A stretch of 64,000 nt of DNA from Motacilla alba alba (GCF_015832195.1 NC_052017.1:10988790-11052789), one strand, 5' to 3'; shown: positions 10,030 to 22,689, counted from the first letter of the stretch. Numbers and translations are program-made. The notes: generated by a model from the sequence alone, not told the origin.

Positions 10030-11146
10030 GACCAGTCCTTGGACATGACCTTCCCTGGGCTCCAGCTCCTGTTACAAAGGTCCCAGCTCGGCCAGGAGGA
10101 TGAAAATTCCCAGCAGGAGTTTATCAAGCATCCACATCCTTGGATACACAGAAACAACTTGGAAATGGAGGGGTTCTCTCTGTCTCTGAAACAAATTAGA
10201 TTGCTGATAATTGGGTAATACTTTACATGACTTGGAACTTTACACACATCTTTTCAATCTGAAGAAGGCTGGGTTGGTATCTGTGGCCTCTCAGGAGATT
10301 GGCTAAACTGTAAAGTAGATAAAATGTAAGTTTGTGTTGGAACACTTGCCCTACACCCACCTGAAACAGGGCAAATGTGCAACCAGAAGACAGCACAAAA
10401 AAACCAAACCTGTCTAATCTGTGGCTCTGAACTCTGCTTGATTTTATAAATAACATAAAAATGCAAAAAATAGGGCAATAAGAAAGAAATGCACAGATGT
10501 TGCTTAATTGAAGCAGAGAAAATAAATAGTAAAATCAAAGCAGAAGTGTGAGTATAACTTATTTTCTTAAACCTCTTAGCAAGTTTCTTTATCTTTGTTA
10601 ACACTTGTTCCTCTGTGAAGTATAATGTTAATAGGGTACTCGGAGTGATCATTGCTAATAAGGAAATGTTAAGTTCAAAGTAAGGCAGGGAATTACAGGC
10701 TCAGCAATATTACAGGCAACTTCTAGAATGTGAAGTCTGCCAGACACAGAGGGGACACTGGATCTGGGGAAGAGGACAGACTGTGCTGAATGTAGACGGA
10801 AGGGCTTTTTGATTGTCCCATGCCTTGCCTGGATGCAAGATATGTGTTCTGATAGTTCCTATCAGTAAGATGTTCTAGGCCTACAAAGGTATTGATGTGA
10901 ATATGTTCAGAAGTGCCAAAGCTCTCTATAGCTACCTTTTAGTTGTTAATCCCAAAGTCTTCTTAAAGAATACACAACAGAAAACACTTTTCTTTATTGG
11001 CATGCATTTATGGGTAGGCATGTAGTTAGTGAGGGTTACTCAAAATAAATACATGCTTTCCCTCTTTTTTTAGATCAATAATCCTTGGGAGTGACTGATA
11101 ATATATAAATTCATTGATTATTTGCATTTGAATTTTTGCATAGTGC
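10030..11146. other. AT-rich spacer, no gene recognised
   Basis: Sequence between two LTR insertions. ORFs of 77-132 codons at 10223-10652 on the minus strand overlap one another in different frames and show no family. A short hydrophobic minus-strand ORF (10137 to 10072) is discussed under rejected items. No repeat family is recognised. Confidence 0.5.
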
Positions 11147-11350
11147 TTACCTCACTGTAGCAGATGCAGGCCCTGCAAACCTTGTGACTTGGTGTTCAGA
11201 GGCCTAAGACAGGCAGGATGCTGAGTCAGGATGACCGGATGTGAGGAGCCCCTCTCTCCTGCTCTCGGACCCTTGCTTATCTCTCTGTAAGGCTATAAGT
11301 CATTTTCCTTTAACCCTTACCATTGGGCAACTCTCAATCCCCTCTTGCCC

Positions 11351-11357
11351 TATATAA
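11351..11357 (+). promoter_or_regulatory. TATA box of the 11.2-11.7 kb LTR
   Basis: tatataa in ccctatataaacccc lies about 90 bp upstream of the poly(A) signal. This is a good match to a core promoter. Confidence 0.7.
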
Positions 11358-11430
11358 ACCCCTGTTTCTGCACAGCTCACCAGAGCCGCTGTCCCTGAGA
11401 CCCTTCGAGACCCTTCGTGGAAGAGCTACG

Positions 11431-11456
11431 AAGACGACCAATAAAGACATCGTCTT
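11431..11456 (+). promoter_or_regulatory. Poly(A) signal within a hairpin
   Basis: Arms aagacga (11431-11437) and tcgtctt (11450-11456) are perfect complements. The 12-nt loop holds aataaa (11440-11445). Retroviral R regions are known to place the poly(A) signal in a stem-loop. That this one forms in RNA is inferred. Confidence 0.65.
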
Positions 11457-14400
11457 GGAACCTCATACAGAGCTCTTCTCTCTTTCCTGGTCTTCCGAAT
11501 GCCTGCTGCATGCCCCAGCCGAGCCTAGCAAGCCCAAGAGCTGAAATCACTCATGAGCTGAGAATCAGTAAAGCTGAACATCACTAAAGGCTTGCTAAGG
11601 TGCAGGCTGGAGGCGCTGCCACAGCTTGGGCTGACCAGCCCCCCTCATAGTTGTGCTATCCGGCTTTGATGCAGCTCCTGGGTACACCCCGTAGCCCAGC
11701 CAGCAGCATTACCTCACTGTCTTTATTTGTATAGTTGTTGAAAACTTGTGCTACCTGGTGTGACTTCACCTGCCATGAGTAACAGGGAAATAAATATCTT
11801 TTGTAGTTTTACCTGGAGGCTAAGAAAGATCAGGAAGGAACTGAAGCCAGGAAGGATGTCCATCTGTCCTAATAGGTATAAGAATAGTACAGACATACTT
11901 TCATGTTTTCATAGGGTAGGAAGGACCTTTTCATAGTTGGTGAGGTGACAAGACAAAAGCCCCATATCTTTTGCTTCTTCCAGAGCCAAACCCTTATACA
12001 TTTATGAATAAATCTGCTCTGCTACCATTTCCAAGTAAAAACCCCAAGGAAAAAGAGCAAAAAAGAAAAATAGCAGAACAATGAGTGTCAGAAACCTTGA
12101 CAAAAGACTTTTCCCACAGAATTTGTACTCTGATTTTGCTAACACAAAAAATGTGGGTGGCACAGATAAGCCTTTTACATTCTAGGCACTGAACCATATG
12201 ACTTTGCCCAAAACTTTTGCAGCATCCAATAGTTCCTGTAGTTATAAGTGTGGCTTTAATATCAAATTTATAGAGCAGACATTTTAAGTTATTCCGACAC
12301 TTCTATTTTTCTTTAAAAAATGCTGTTTCAGCAAAATGTAAAGCTGATTTCAAAGAAAGTTTCAGCTCTAAGTATTTCTCTGAGCCAAAGAATTTATCTG
12401 AAAAAAGAAAAATGATGTTTAGCCTTTCATGTCAGAATAGCCAATATTTTGTCACAAGGATGTCAATCTCTAGGATTGGGAATTTTCTTTAAATTCAAGG
12501 TCTGATTGGCTGAGGTAAAAACCTGGTACTGTGCCCAGAGAAAGTCCCCATGATGTTCTGACTTTGGTCTTCAGCTAATTCTTCTTTGTTTATATGAATA
12601 CACAGAGTCTCAACTGAACCCCATTAGGGATGAAATTGTTGTGATTTGCTTTTACAGGAAAAATTATTAGGTGTAATGCTTCATTGTTCAGAGAAGCCCC
12701 TGTTCCCCCTTCCCCATCCCTTGGGGGAACATTACTTGGGTTTCTAAGCAGTGAAAAGTGTGGCTCTTACACCTGGGATGACACTAGAGTAGCACTTACT
12801 GATGAGATCACAGTGGGCTGCTCAGGCTGCAGTTGCTTGGGTCTGGAACACTTTTGTCACTGGATCCAACACTGGAAAAGTGAAGTTTTCCCACACCAGG
12901 TGCTCTTGAGCTCTCCCCAGTGATTCAGCTCAAGTGCTACTGTGTGATAAATGGAGTTGCCCTCTGAAGTCAACTGCTCTCTCCTCATTGACGATTAAGA
13001 GAGTTTATAGACTCCTCTAAAACTATGCTTCTACTTGACAAGTGGAGATGAATCACACTTCCTTTTTGGTTAGTTTCCATTTTGAAAACACAAGGTGGGA
13101 ATAGTAACACTGTCCTGCATCCACAAAGCCTTGTAAAGATAACAACATTAAAAGGATCGAAGGAACTCCATGATAATTACTGCCAACAAATAAATGTTAT
13201 GGAAAAAGAGAGCTTAGGATTTTACAAAGATTTGTGAATGATCTTTGACGAATACTGACCCTGGGACAGCACATGACAGTTTCATATCTGGAAAGACCTT
13301 GGTGATGATAAAACCACGAAATACAAAAGAAATTAGAGCTATTGACTTCAGACTGATGTTTAAAAAATAATGTATCTACATCTGTTTATGTGTTTTCTTC
13401 TTTAAGTGGACTGTATACGTCAGTAGCATCATCCTTCAAGTCTCAAAAAATGCAGACAAAGGAAAAAGGAATTTTTTTTGTTGATCAGTGAGAAGTCAAA
13501 AGTTTCACCAGCTGCAAAACTGATGAGAATCTTCATGACCACCAGAAATGTTTGATCCAGTACAAAAGGAATTTTAAATATTGGAGTGTCTCATATAATT
13601 TTTTAAGCTTGGTCTGTGACAACAGAAATCTAGGTGAAGGAGAAACTCTCTTCATTTTCAGAACTGACCTAAAATATTATGCAACACTTTTCATTTCCCA
13701 CTTTTAGATATACTAAGTGATAATGACTAAACACATTCCTTTCTGGGTCTGAGTTCTTTAGTCTGTATCCATTTAAGTGATAAACCCTTTTCATTCTTCT
13801 GAACTTTCTGTTTCAGATTCATTACCTACACTATATTGTCCTCAATGTCCTGGTTTAGTCAAGATCCATTCACTCCTAAGATAGCCCCAAGACACTAAAA
13901 CTGGTCAGCACATTGTTTGGAAAAGAAATCCTTTGCAACTTTCTCAAACACATTTGTCTCTTTAGCCCTGAAACAGTTCTTATACAAATCAATACTGGTA
14001 TCAGGATAATTAAAATCCACCATGTTTAAAGTTTGGCATTTTTGCAGGTCTCTTTTATCTATGAAACCATTTCCTGAAGACTTTGCTTTCTGCCCTTGAA
14101 ATCCAGGGCTGCATTTTTAAACCATCTCAACACCATAGTGTGCTCTTTTATTAAAACCTGCCTACCTTAGCTGAAATATTTTGATAATTGATTAGTATTT
14201 TTCTCCATTATTGATGCTGACAATTTTCTCCTCTTTTGTTGCCCACACATGTCCAGCCATGTTAAATTTTTAATAATTTTCCCAATTTACCCATGATTGC
14301 ATGACTCCATTATTAAAGTTTCAGGGAAATACATTTCTAGCTCAGAAATGTGGATGTGCCATCTTGTTACATTTGCACAGATGACAGTTTAACACTCTTA

Positions 14401-15049
14401 TTGAAATCTTCATTTGCAGAGTACAACAGACAAAACAGAATCCTGCATGGATGAGGCACTGAATCACTCAGAGGTTGCAGATCAAAAAGGACTTTGATAT
14501 TTACTCTTTTTAAAAATCTTAATAGTTTTATTGTCTTGACATTAACAATATGCCAAAAGGATTGTGTGATTAAGTATCTTGCTGATTCGGAATCTCATTT
14601 TGTGAAAGGATTTAGCTTTAACTAGTACAGTGTCTACCGTCAACAACTGACATGTCAAGAGCTCCAAGTCTAAGAAGTAAAACAGTTTATATGTTGGGAT
14701 CTAGACAGTTTTCCTATAAAATTGTCTTTTCTCGCTTTGCTAATCTAAAAACTGGCCCAGGTAATTTTCCATATTAGCAGGAAAAAAAGAAAAATCAATA
14801 CATGATTATAAAATTGTATTTCTTATCTTCTAGTGCTTGCACTATCAGTAAAAAATCTAGTTATCACAAGCCATCCAACCTTCACAAGGTTAGTGTGAAT
14901 TTGCAGTACTGTTGTTGTATCTGTGCTATTTTTTTATTGTAGAACTGCTGCATGTACCTTTTAATTTGGTTGTCAGGGGAGACAGGAAGCAATAATTAAG
15001 GCTAAAAGATGGGGTATGGAAGCTTTATTAAAGGATATATTGAAGATGG

Positions 15050-15730
15050 GAATTTGATCTGAGAATTAGATTATGATTAGAGTTGTTAATGCAGCTGTGC
15101 CACTCTTGAGTGACAGAGCAGCAGATGAACTGAACAGGCAATTATAACTACAGGAGTCTCCCTAATCTTTACAATCCCAACCTCACAGTCACATCCATTT
15201 AAATTAATTTTCATGAAGGCTGCAAATTTACAGCTTCACCAGATTGGAAATTTGTTTGTTTATTATCCACAGGAAATATTTTTAGGGAAGTAAATAGCAC
15301 TGAGAGCCATCTTGTCTTTCTGCTTGTCTTTTTAACTTGCAGAATTAATAATATGAGATTAATCTGAAGGCTGCTGCCTTTATGAAAACTGATTGATTCT
15401 CGGCAGCCCAGTGTTATTATGATTATCTGTGGGAAGGTCAGAGGGAAGGCATGTAAAAGTCATAGCTGATTCATGAGTTCCCTATATTAAGCAGAAGATA
15501 AAAAAGGAGGCTTGTGTTGATCAGCGTTATAAGTGAGGAATCAGTCTTCCCCGCATTACTGAAACTGAAATTCTAGGAAAAGGATTTTAAACAACTTTGG
15601 ACATAGTTATTTAAAGATGTCTGTTGCAGAGAGATAGCAATAGTTCATTACTATGCATGCTGGAAACCTTTTTAAGGAGTTCTTTGCTGCACAAAGATTA
15701 ATTTACCACTACGTTTTCCCTCCTTCACTA
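15050..15730. other. Candidate conserved noncoding block
   Basis: High-complexity, non-repetitive sequence with several homeodomain-type cores (taatta, ttaat, attaatct), evenly mixed base use, and CpGs kept in an otherwise CpG-poor window (ctcggcagc, cagcgtta, ccccgcatt, ctacgttt). No ORF spans it. This texture is typical of vertebrate conserved noncoding elements in gene deserts. Conservation is inferred, not shown. Confidence 0.3.
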
Positions 15731-17876
15731 CTAATATAAATAATGGTTGTGGCTAAAATAGGCATTATATTTTGATTGCCTAGTTTTGAACATACAAAAG
15801 AATATGCTACAGAACAGCTCAGAAACTTGGAAATGGAAACCACGAAACAGTGCATTTCAGTTCCAGAATTTTATTTTGGCATGTCTGTAATGAATGGAAT
15901 AAAGCATGAACATTTAGAAACCAGGCATTATTTTCACAATATGTTCAGCAGAGAGCTGTGGCAAAGAAAAAAGGAAACCTTCACTAGCAAAATCAGTGAC
16001 AGAAAAAAAAAATTCTGCTGGTTGTCATTCACAAAACTTGGAAGATAATTCCAGAAAATGATTATCTGCAGTTGCCAGAACAACAAAATATTGGAACACC
16101 TGCCTTTAAGCATGCAAAAAATGCTATGCTAGAGCAGGCAACAGATATGCCCAATCTTCTCAAATACTGGAGTTTTTGCTGTGGCCTTGGCTCAACTCCC
16201 TGACAGAACAAGACTTAATCACACATCACCATCACTGCTGATGGTTTCTTTCAGAGGAAAACGTGGGCTAGTAGTCTGGCAGGAAGCTGTGGAACATCCT
16301 TACTATGTCTCTGATCTGATCATCTAGGGGACTAGGTCTTGTAAAACACCAGAATTTATCTATAACCAAGGTAATCTAATAAGATTCAAAGCTCAGAGAC
16401 TGCCCAGTCAACCTACTTCTCACAGAACATATTTACAAGCTCAAAGTATATTCACAATTAGTTAAGGTGGACCCTCAAGTTTGGCCTAACATGGCCCTAG
16501 CTATTTTGCCAGAAAGTGGTGTACTAGAAAATACACCTTAGACTTCATATTTTGCTGTTAAATAGAGGAACATTTATTTTCCTTTGAACTTGAAAATGTC
16601 AGTCAGGTGAAAGTTTATGTTCAGGTAGATTATTTACATTCTTCTGATGAAAATTACTGAAACCAGCTATAAGAAAAACGTTGATAGTACATCCTAGTAT
16701 CTTTTTTTATTGTCAATATTTTAAGTTACTCATACTCACAATTGATCTGAGATGGGCGAGTATGCGTCAGTGAAACAGAATACTTCATAAAAGCAGCTGA
16801 CATGACAATGCTCCCTGCAAAGAAGCCGTGGTGAAATATATATTAAGAAAGATGAAAAATGGTACTGGAGTTAGATGAGCAAAATGTATTAACAGTTGGA
16901 AGCAGTGGAATTCCTTTTGTTATGACATACATTCTTTTTTTTTTTCAGAAGATTAATCTATTTGACAGTTGTACTTTTTCAATATTTGGATTTATTTAAG
17001 AAATGTTGAATAATTGCTGTCATACTTGGCTTATTTATTCAGTCTGCTGTCATTGACCCTAGCTTTTCTGGATCAAGGCTTCAAGGACAACATCTAACAT
17101 ATTTTCTCAGATGGTCTGCTTTGGTAAGTGCCTCCAAAGTTCATCTTTTAACTCAAAATCCATGTATAACAATACTATTTCAAATAACAATATAACAATA
17201 ATATTTCAAAATTTATAGGAAAAAAAATGAAGATGCTTAAAAAAAAATAAATTGCCAACTCCTAAATAAAAAAAACCTGATTTCCTCTTGCAGAAACAAA
17301 AAGATTTGCACTGATCTGAAATATTATGTTGAGACTCAGAGACTTACTCTAACCTGGGTTGAGAAAGCATGTTTGTCCATTTTTTTTGTGGAAAAGTCAT
17401 TCAAAAGCAACTTTTTTTTTGTTTATTTTAAGTAATTGATAAATCTTTGACATTATTATTGTTGACTTATAATTTGAAAGCATTTCTTGCATGCTTAGTC
17501 AGGTCACATGGGCAAATGAAAATTGGTATGCACAAATGGCTGGAAAAAAATCTGACAAAACTCTACTCCTTTTATTTTATTTTCTCATCATTCTCCCTGT
17601 CTTTGATTAACATTGTGCAATTATGACTCTTCAGTATTTCCTCATATCCAAATATTAGTTGATTAATCTTGATGAGAATGGATTGAGAACTGGTTTTAAA
17701 AACTGAATATATGAAGTCTTTTCTTCAAGAAGTTTTGACTTATCTTTTTAAACATCCTTGACTTATTTGGCAATTATACTATTTGTAGGAGATATTTATC
17801 AGCTGTTGCGATCAAAAACTGAGATTTTTTTTTCCTCCTGTAAATATAGAATATTTTAAGTTTGAAGGTCATATGC

Positions 17877-17938
17877 TTTTGTGCTGAAACCTATAAGGTT
17901 TTGTGCTGAAACCTATAAGGTTTGTTGTGCTAAACCTT
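17877..17938 (+). repeat. Tandem repeat, 22-bp unit, two exact copies plus a degenerate third
   Basis: Units 17877-17898 and 17899-17920 are identical (ttttgtgctgaaacctataa plus gg). A diverged partial unit (tttgttgtgctaaacctt) follows at 17921-17938. Confidence 0.93.
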
Positions 17939-18653
17939 CTTTAGGGCTAAGAAGCAGCACTATTTAAGTGGACATGGTCCCTGCTGCATTAGAGCTGTGT
18001 GCCAAACAGGAAAGAGATGCACCACCACTTCCCTAATACAGAGGAATTTTCTGGGAGGAATTTTCATTGGAGCTGCTGCATTTTTGGTGTCTCTGTTTAT
18101 CTGTCACCACCAAAGAGTAAGGGATTTCTCTTGCTGCTTTTTCTTCCTGGACCTGTGCAAGCAGAAATCATATGAAACTGAGTTGTCCTGTGGACATTTT
18201 CACCTTAATTGTGACTGCTCTGCAAGAAGGGAGAAAGGAATTTTCCCTCATTTAAATGCCTAAGAAATCTGACCCACACAGTGTATGTATTTCTGTGTTA
18301 AACCACATTTATATTGAGATCATTCAGGCCCTTTTTGCTCTCTTTTCAAAAATTATTTTCTCAGATAGGAAGTTAGCAAGGCCTGATTCAAAGCTCACAA
18401 TTATCAGTGGGAAATCCACACTATTGGTAGCTCAACTCATGACACATTAAAATGTATCTCTGCCAGCAACTTCATTAGTTGTTGTTATTATACATTACAT
18501 TTTTAAAGTGTGTGTGTTTCTAATGCATAGAAATAATACTGAAATAAATACATTATTATCTTATTTATGTCTTAAACCCACAGGCATCTGAGTAGTTCTA
18601 TTCTGTCGCATTGTGGCCTGGACTTTTCACTTTCAATGGTAAAAATCCATTGT

Positions 18654-18693
18654 CCATCTTCTGGATGATTTCTGAACATTGGCCAGAAGATGG
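18654..18693. repeat. Perfect 11-bp inverted repeat
   Basis: ccatcttctgg (18654-18664) and ccagaagatgg (18683-18693) are exact complements with an 18-nt loop. A few further outer pairs (ccat with atgg) are possible across a small bulge. Confidence 0.75.
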
Positions 18694-20007
18694 CATGGCA
18701 AGGTCAAAACACTCTTTAATGTACAGATCCATGGTGATGAATTATAATAATGGTTTGACCTAATACTGACATCACCAACAAAAAAATGTAGGTTGCTATC
18801 CAATAACATTTAGGTTTGTAATCAATAATGTACGTGGAGACACTCCCGTTTCACAAAAACCCAGAAGCTCCTGGATTTAGATCTGGAGGCAGAGCTATAC
18901 CCATTACCAGATGGACAAGTTCTCTAAATAAAGGAAGACAAAAACTTCCTTGGCATTACCAAAAAACTTTTCTTTTTGAGGATACATGTAGTTTACTACT
19001 CAGTTTAGGCACTTCTACATGTTAATGTGCCTTGTCACTCCATCCATGGAATATACACATTTCTCCAATGTAACCCAAGTATTTGAATCAATTTTTAAAG
19101 TTGCTAGGCATTTGGGTGCTTTTGAAAGTGCAACTAGGTAAATATCTCTTTTATCTGCCCCCAAAGCTTTATGAAAGCAGGTAATAGGTTTATTGATTAA
19201 TACAGATGAAATAGCCAGAGTAAAATCCGACTTATCACATCAGGTGTCCTTTAATTTATTTTAGTTCCTTGATCCTTCAGAATGCTGCTTCTTTTTACAT
19301 ATACCAAATCATCCAATGATCCATATCTTCAAAGCTCAGTTTAGTCTCTGCATCTAATTTGAAGAGGAAGACTTGGAGACTGTATCATAAACTAGTAGTA
19401 TTTTAAGTGTGCAAGAAACCCCAGGGCAAACTCTAAAAGAAACTTTCGTTAAGTTCACAACATGCTGTTCAAAACCAAACTTCCTTCTGATGGCATGATT
19501 AATTTATTGATTATGATAGATCTTCAGGAACAAGAAAAATATCTTTTGATATTTTGTCAACCTCAACCACAATGAGAGAACTTAATCTGAACAAGGGATC
19601 TGCAGATAGTACTGAAACAAGGATATGAACAGAAATGAAGTAGCAGTAGTAACTCTGATATTTTCCTGACCCATTTAAGAGGAAGAAAAAGTAGTATATG
19701 ATACATTAAAGAGTCTGTGAGCCACTTTTTTCTTGTTGTTGCAAAGGAAAATATAATTTTTTTATTTGTCTATGGTAATTAAATGTTGCTACCTCACAGC
19801 AAAAGATGTGATGATCATATCATTATTCCCATTCCTGTATAAGTATAGAGGGATAATTTAGAGTTTAAATAATACTCTCCCACACAGCGTCACCCAGGCA
19901 TCACACGCATTTCTGGAAACTAAATAGTTTTTATCTTTTTTTTTTAGAAATGAACAGACTAGGTAAATCGTGGCATACATATTTAAAAATTACAGAATAA
20001 TGATAAT

Positions 20008-20045
20008 AGAATATAATAATAATAATAATAGAATATAATGATTGT
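20008..20045 (+). repeat. AAT microsatellite with a repeated flank
   Basis: A short run of AAT units is bracketed by two gaatataat motifs, suggesting a slippage product in which the flank was also copied. Confidence 0.8.
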
Positions 20046-21210
20046 TAATAATTAAATGAACCATCTATTCAGTAGCAAGGAGTACATGAGTCTCAGTATT
20101 TTCAGGGTTAAAGTGTTCATTTCACACATATTATGAAATATCTGCAATAAATTCAAGTAATTATGCTATTAAGCAGTTCTTCATCTATTGAATTAATTAA
20201 ATTTTGTGTTCATTTCATAACCACTTTGGATACCCTCAGCTACTGCAGATTTAATCCTCTTTGAATCTTTCTATTCTTAGTTTTCCAAAGATTGACTAAG
20301 AGCAATCACTCAGAGCTGTAAGAATAAGATTGTTCTTTCACTTCATTACGTTATTCTTTTCCTCTGCATGCCACATCTTTTTTTGTACCCTGGGTTGTAA
20401 AATCAGAGCACCTGTGTCCAAAGCTCTTAAAGGTCTATAAATGTGAAATGCTCTTCCATATGCATAGGAGGTTTTGTCATATTACTATGTATTGTCATGA
20501 ATTTAGTTTTCTCCTTTTTTTTTTAAAGGTCTTTGTCACCTTCTTGCCTAGCATGTTCTGAGATTAGTCTCAATAGTAAAGCTAATTGAAACTAAAAAAA
20601 AAAGCAAAAAAAAGCTGTGACAGATCTCCTAAAAGGCAACAAAGTGTACGTTCTCCCAAAGTCTTGCTGTCAGTACAGCTTGCTAAGACTGTTCAGTACA
20701 TAAAGAAAATATGTATATGCACTTATACCAGATGGAGCCAATTTATTTAGATGCCTGACTTTCAGCATCCAGCTTTCCACTTGACATCATCAGTAATGGT
20801 AGTAAATATATCCTTGGATCTAGTATTAAAAAAGAGAGATTGTTATACATTATTTGACAGCAAACAAAAACCAGCAAGTAACTGACCTCTGTAATTCTGC
20901 TGCCTTGACTTGTTATGGCATTAGTCATTCCCTTTAGTCGTTGCTTTACCTGAGAAGAAGAACTGGAGCTACCTACTCTGGGATGAAGGGGATTGTGACA
21001 GGAAAACTGCAAAATGAGTCTTCTTCCAAATGAGGTGGAAGCGAGGCTAAGCCTTCAGCACAACTTCACACCTCACATAATTAATTTTATTTGGAAGGAG
21101 AGATCATAGTCATAAAGAAGCAAAAGTTACAACACTGGAAATGAACAAGTGAAAAATGGAATCTGCTATTGTTTCTTAATGCAAATAATAAGTTAAAGTA
21201 CCTTGTTGCT

Positions 21211-21228
21211 AAAAAAAAAAAAAAAAAA
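21211..21228 (+). repeat. Poly(A) run, A18
   Basis: Eighteen uninterrupted A bases. No processed pseudogene is recognised upstream. Confidence 0.9.
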
Positions 21229-21514
21229 TTGAACAAAATCTTTTCCAGGTCCTTAAATCTTTTTTCAGTGATGTGTTAAAACAATGCACATTGTTTAGAT
21301 ACTGCTGAATAATATTGGAAAGCTAGTAGCCTTAGAAGCTCTGGTTTGCAGCAATTCTGAATTTTGGAATTGCATAGAAGTAAGGAAAATAGCTTAAAAT
21401 TTACCAAGATGGGAAGGATGTTTTTATTTGTCTTGCCACACTTCAGTAATGAGTGCTGAAACAAAGTTAAATGCTTTCAACAAGGCACAGATAATAATAA
21501 AAAAATAAATCCAT

Positions 21515-21540
21515 TAAATAATAATAATAATAATAATAAA
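21515..21540 (+). repeat. (AAT)n microsatellite
   Basis: About eight AAT units in a row, preceded by shorter ATA runs at 21491-21500. Confidence 0.9.
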
Positions 21541-22568
21541 ATTCCTTTAAAGACTTCAGAGAATTTTAACTGTTGTGGGAAATTGATTTAATATTCTCAT
21601 TATTCCAAAGAAAATAAAACCCAAAAATGTATTATCTCGACAACCAGCCAGATGAAAAAAATCTTAGTTCTTCACATCAAATTGTAAGTAAATTGACATG
21701 AAACACTTATCAAGTCTATTTTAATTTCAGTTTCTGGAGACCAAATATTTTCTCAATAAATTACTAATTCTGCCAAATTCTGTGTCAGGAGAAATTTACT
21801 ATATATGAGATAAAAATTTCAATTAAACATAAAATAGAGAAATAGACTCTGCAATCATTTATTTGGAAAAAATGTCCAGCCTTCATACATTACCTTGGAT
21901 TTCCTTTTCTAAATACCTCCCTTTCCCAGCCTCTACCCTCCTTCCTCAGCACAGAGGAAAATTTCTTATGTTGTGGAAAACTCTTTCCTGACAAATTTCA
22001 AATTCCATGTTTAGACTGTTTTGTCTTATTTGCATGGCAATTTTATTTATTTAATTTATGTGATGATAATTTCCTGGAGGATTTAAATTCCCCACATACT
22101 GTTAATTTTTTGATTCCAGTTCTGGTCATTTTTACTGCTAAGTTTGTTTTTATTCCAGAAAAAGCCAAGCAGCCAACAAAAACTGACCAAGAAGGAAAGT
22201 TAAAAGTTCCTGAACTCTGCATGTGGAAAGACATAAATCCAATGACTCTCCTATCTGGCTAGAATTTGGTGTCTTTATTGTGGCTTCTTTCTAAGTGATG
22301 CCTCAGGTTTTTGCTTTTATACTTTTCAGATTCTATGCTGCTTGAGTGTGTGGGTCTGGGCTTCATATTAGGGGATAGTAATTTCTCTTCACAGAGTAGG
22401 GAGACAAAACAATTCCTTCTCTAGCTGGGAACCAAGGACAACTGATCCAAATCTCAGGCCCAAGAGCATAAACAACATGGACCGAAGGGAGAAAACAAGA
22501 AGGATGGGACTTGATGGGCTAAAGCTGTAACTGGACAATTAACTCCAATATGCTAATGGACCAGAACT

Positions 22569-22576
22569 TATAAAAG
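22569..22576 (+). promoter_or_regulatory. TATA box of the 22.3-22.8 kb LTR
   Basis: tataaaag in the U3 part, upstream of the poly(A) signal. Promoter activity is inferred from LTR layout. Confidence 0.7.
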
Positions 22577-22689
22577 TGTGAGACCCCGTGACCAGGGGGG
22601 TGTTTATTTTGTGACCATTTTGGGTTCATCTTGGGTGTAGCCTTGGCTGGGCTCTTGCACTGCCCAGGGTGTATCCATTGAGGCCTTTT

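Larger units (their letters stand above)
11147..11720 (+). mobile_element. LTR-like insertion flanked by a 12-bp direct repeat
   Basis: The exact 12-mer ttacctcactgt occurs at 11147-11158 and 11709-11720. If the element begins with TG at 11156 and ends with CA at 11708, it is 553 bp long with a 9-bp duplication (ttacctcac). Inside are a TATA box (tatataa, 11351-11357), a doubled gagacccttc (11397-11416) and a poly(A) signal (aataaa, 11440-11445), in the order and spacing of an LTR. It is clearly GC-richer than its surroundings and keeps several CpGs, suggesting a fairly young insertion. LTR target duplications are normally 4-6 bp, so the boundaries need checking. No internal retroviral sequence is seen. 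The 73-codon ORF at 11323-11544 lies across the promoter and poly(A) region and is not a gene. Confidence 0.8.
11721..22291. other. Ten kilobases of unique AT-rich DNA, no gene recognised
   Basis: No ORF above 90 codons and no recognised transposon. Contained items listed separately: a candidate conserved block (15050-15730), a 22-bp tandem repeat (17877-17938), a hairpin (18654-18693), AAT repeats (20008-20045 and 21515-21540) and an A18 run (21211-21228). A CpG-retaining stretch near 16740-16850 is similar in texture to the candidate conserved block. Confidence 0.55.

Noticed and set aside
10072..10137. Short hydrophobic minus-strand ORF (21 codons) just upstream of LTR copy 2, considered as an envelope membrane-segment remnant
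   Set aside because: The 6-bp duplication beside the LTR marks this DNA as host flank, there is no polypurine tract, and 21 codons are too few.
9861..10247. 128-codon minus-strand ORF across the LTR 5' edge
   Set aside because: It crosses from flanking DNA into the LTR. Tryptophan- and proline-rich composition reflects the LTR base composition, not a protein family.
11895..11940. Possible reversed CR1 tail (ttcatagggtaggaaggacc)
   Set aside because: Only about 25 bp match and the next CR1 block is absent; chance similarity cannot be excluded.
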